Assembly (NCBI GenBank): GCA_938073925.1
Contig: CALJGH010000165.1
Location: forward strand, 1-6,907
Length of the DNA: 6,907 bases
From: an uncultured Nitrospinaceae bacterium
GTDB lineage: Bacteria; Nitrospinota; Nitrospinia; Nitrospinales; VA-1
Direction: 5' to 3'
Within the stretch, counting starts at the first letter, position 1; every line of letters begins with the position of its first letter. Positions 5,463-6,907 of the stretch are shown here, piece by piece. Both the position numbers and the translations under genes were made by a program. The notes under the pieces were generated by a model. That model was not told the DNA's origin. It searched no databases and saw only the letters and a program-made list of their open reading frames with translations.

Positions 5463-6290
5463 TTGATCGATAAAGAACCGAAAATATTTAAGAAGACCCA
5501 TTCCGATGGGGATAGGGCAAAACATAAAAAGCAGGAAGAATTTACTCTTTATGGTTGGAACGCTTGCATGAGTGCGTTTAAAAAACGTCCTGAAAATTTG
5601 CTACGCTTATTTTTCAGTCGCGCCCGAGCAACAGAGTTGAAAGAAGTAAAATCCTGGTGTGCGGAAAATAAGCTTCCATTTCGTCAGTTGGATCAAGAAT
5701 CATTAAACAAAGTGGCATCGGCAATGCATCACGAAGGAATTGTCATGGTGGTGCGTCCTCGTACTTGTGGGTCGGTGCATAAATTAATTCGCGGCAGTAT
5801 TCCTGAGAACGGAATGGTGGTGGCCCTCGATGGCATCGACAATCCTCATAATCAGGGTGCGATTATACGAAGCTGCGCTTATTTTGGAGTGCACGGTTTG
5901 ATAATTCCTGGTACGGGAAAGGTGACGGGCATCACTCCTTCCGCTGCAAGATTGGCAGAAGGAGGATGGGAGTCGGTCCCGGTTTATAATAGCAGCGACC
6001 TGTCTTCTTCGCTGAGAGATTGTCGCGAACAAGGCTGGTGCGTAGTGGGCGCGGACCCAAATGTAAAGGAATCTTTAAGTTCGGCAAAAATTCGTTTTCC
6101 TGCTGTGCTGGTGCTTGGCAATGAACACGAAGGCCTTTCAGACCGCGTAAAAAGCCGTTGTGATGCTCTTGTAACCATTCCAGGCAAAGGTGATATGCAA
6201 TCCTTAAACGTTTCCGTAGCGGCGGGCATAATGTTGGCAGAGCTTGATCGACGCAGAAGTAGTAGTAAAAAACCCACAAAATCTAAATGA
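5463..6290 (+). CDS. TrmH/SpoU-family RNA 2'-O-ribose methyltransferase, YfiF-like
   Basis: SpoU enzymes transfer methyl from S-adenosylmethionine to a ribose 2'-OH in rRNA or tRNA, through a trefoil-knot dimer. Of 275 residues, about 27-100 form an L30e-like substrate-binding domain that begins FTLYGWNACMSAFKKRP. The catalytic domain carries motif 1 NPHNQGAIIRSC (127-138, Arg 136), motif 2 LVLGNEHEGLS (216-226) and motif 3 IPGKGDMQSLNVSVAAGI (239-256). The wording resembles E. coli YfiF more than RlmB, from memory, but without YfiF's long N-terminus; RNA target unknown. The start is TTG: an in-frame TAA lies 9 nt upstream and the next ATG (codon 36) is inside the fold. The ribosome site (GAG, 9 nt upstream) is weak. 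The last codons overlap the next gene as ATGA. The C-terminus is a basic tail. Confidence 0.92.
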   Translation: MIDKEPKIFKKTHSDGDRAKHKKQEEFTLYGWNACMSAFKKRPENLLRLFFSRARATELKEVKSWCAENKLPFRQLDQESLNKVASAMHHEGIVMVVRPRTCGSVHKLIRGSIPENGMVVALDGIDNPHNQGAIIRSCAYFGVHGLIIPGTGKVTGITPSAARLAEGGWESVPVYNSSDLSSSLRDCREQGWCVVGADPNVKESLSSAKIRFPAVLVLGNEHEGLSDRVKSRCDALVTIPGKGDMQSLNVSVAAGIMLAELDRRRSSSKKPTKSK

Positions 6291-6718
6291 TATTTTTTGC
6301 AAAGCTCCATCCCTTAATTGTTCATTTCCCCGTTGCATTATTAACCAGCGGTGTGGTGTTTGAAATTTATGGCAGTTTAAGAAAAGATGAAGTGGTTGCA
6401 ACAGCAGGTCGATTCAACACGCGTTTAGGGTTCTGGTGTATCTTCCCCGTTTTACTGGTGGGGTTTCTGGGGATGTTGAGCCTGAACAATACAGAAAAAT
6501 TCAAAGACTTTCTTTCCGGTCACCTGCGTTTTGCTTTTCTAACTGCAGGTACTTTCTTTATTGCGATAGTTGTTTCCCGTTACTTCCGAAGCCCATTCGG
6601 TCGAGTGGTTTACTTTCTAGCCCTTGCGGCGGGTCTTTCTTGTGTGCTCCGCACCGGTTACTACGGTGGCGAACTCGTCCACCGTTTCAACCTTCCCCAC
6701 TCGGTGTGGGGCCAATAG
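6287..6718 (+). CDS. DUF2231-type four-helix membrane protein
   Basis: The 143-residue protein starts with the DUF2231 signature HPLIVHFP (8-15), followed by about four hydrophobic segments near 9-29, 47-66, 83-100 and 105-122. Near the C-terminus it has TGYYGGELVH (123-132). Conserved histidines H8, H13 and H132, plus H79, suggest cofactor or metal contact, as proposed for this poorly characterised family whose genes often lie near electron-transport genes; no such neighbour is seen here. The ATG lies in an ATGA overlap with the methyltransferase stop, so translation is probably coupled. The last codons and the TAG stop fall inside a palindromic repeat copy. A frame inside this gene (6436-6732) is a shadow. 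Confidence 0.85.
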   Translation: MIFFAKLHPLIVHFPVALLTSGVVFEIYGSLRKDEVVATAGRFNTRLGFWCIFPVLLVGFLGMLSLNNTEKFKDFLSGHLRFAFLTAGTFFIAIVVSRYFRSPFGRVVYFLALAAGLSCVLRTGYYGGELVHRFNLPHSVWGQ

Positions 6719-6721
6719 GTC
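6697..6721 (+). repeat. REP-like palindromic repeat, copy D (overlaps DUF2231 stop)
   Basis: CCACTCGGTGTGGGG followed by CCAATAGGTC. With the two preceding C's it forms the best stem of the family: CCCCAC (6695-6700), loop TCGGT, GTGGGG (6706-6711). The DUF2231 TAG (6716-6718) is inside it. It faces copy B across 123 nt. Confidence 0.75.
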
Positions 6722-6754
6722 TGTGCCCATAAAACAAAAATAGGTTTCTTGGCT

Positions 6755-6767
6755 TGTTCCTATAATA
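6755..6767. repeat. 13-nt repeat TGTTCCTATAATA, copy 2
   Basis: Exact match to 402-414. Here TATAATAGCCT (6761-6771) also matches 1886-1896 exactly. The spacer between copies D and B otherwise holds a dyad TGATT-ATGCATG-AATCA (6806-6822) and no gene. Confidence 0.5.
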
Positions 6768-6844
6768 GCCTTTCCCTTTTTCCCTCTAGACAAATAAAAT
6801 TCTTGTGATTATGCATGAATCATTTTCCTAACAGTTCGAGTCCT

Positions 6845-6869
6845 GACCTATTGGCCTCCCGCCGAGTGG
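6845..6869 (-). repeat. REP-like palindromic repeat, copy B (inverted relative to D)
   Basis: Read on the minus strand this is CCACTCGGCGGGAGG followed by CCAATAGGTC, matching copy D at 22 of 25 positions by eye. Its stem is weaker than in D. It overlaps the probable stop codon of a gene entering from the right edge, mirroring copy D. Confidence 0.7.
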
Positions 6870-6907
6870 ACAAGTTGATAGCCGGAAAATAGGCAAATGA
6901 ACATGGT
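6848..6907 (-). CDS. Probable C-terminal end of a gene entering from the right edge
   Basis: On the minus strand a frame runs in from base 6907 for 19 codons and stops at TAG (6850-6848). It reads TMFICLFSGYQLVHSAGGQ. The end resembles the DUF2231 protein's ending (GELVH...HSVWGQ) because both run in the same frame through a repeat copy, with GYxxxLVH-like wording just before it. Too short for a family call; evidence is the open frame and the mirrored layout only. Confidence 0.35.
   Translation of the reverse strand, partial: TMFICLFSGYQLVHSAGGQ

Noticed and set aside
6834..6843. GTTCGAGTCC resembles a tRNA T-loop, hinting at a tRNA gene or an attachment site.
   Set aside because: The flanking bases do not form the 5-bp T-stem, there is no acceptor, D or anticodon arm, no CCA end, and no integrase gene in view.
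439..6869. The four repeats as a CRISPR array.
   Set aside because: They are dispersed over more than 6 kb in both orientations with no regular spacers.

Overview
The window reads as ordinary, densely packed chromosome from a Gram-negative-type bacterium with a moderate-to-low GC content. Evidence for this is a stand-alone HisI rather than a HisIE fusion, a long-form HisG with its own regulatory domain, YqgE/AlgH, a YfiF-like SpoU methyltransferase and a DUF2231 membrane protein. The gene set would fit Proteobacteria-like or Nitrospinota-like lineages, but I cannot fix the taxon from sequence alone. There is no IS element, prophage, CRISPR array, rRNA or tRNA.

Layout: (1) at the left edge, on the minus strand, lies the N-terminal part of an acidic single-pass membrane protein (1-294). 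(2) A minus-strand histidine unit, hisI then hisG (1742 down to 464), has a good sigma70-type promoter (TTGACA near 1880) and a leader of about 105 nt. (3) Diverging from it, on the plus strand, are a leucine-rich-repeat protein (2012-2632), yqgE (2640-3215), an RluA-family pseudouridine synthase (3311-4249) and a DusB-like dihydrouridine synthase (4255-5295). (4) After a 167-nt gap with a promoter-like site and a terminator-like hairpin come a TrmH/SpoU methyltransferase with a TTG start (5463-6290) and a four-transmembrane DUF2231 protein overlapping it by ATGA (6287-6718). (5) At the right edge is the last part of a probable convergent minus-strand gene (6848-6907).

Functionally the plus-strand block is mainly RNA modification: pseudouridine, dihydrouridine and 2'-O-methyl-ribose enzymes lie close together. 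The his pair carries the first and third steps of histidine synthesis; the other his genes are elsewhere.

The most interesting non-coding signal is a repeat of about 25 bases, present four times (439-463, 5300-5324, 6697-6721, 6845-6869). It has a short stem-loop (CCAC-N5-GTGG in the two best copies) followed by the tail GGCCAATAGGTC. Each copy lies just after, or overlapping, the stop codon of the last gene of a transcription unit and points the same way as that gene; for the rightmost copy the gene is inferred. Two copies face each other across 123 nt. This resembles a REP/BIME-type extragenic palindrome family that I do not recognise. A second possible novelty is an attenuator-like leader before the methyltransferase gene. 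No complete new enzymatic or defence system is visible.
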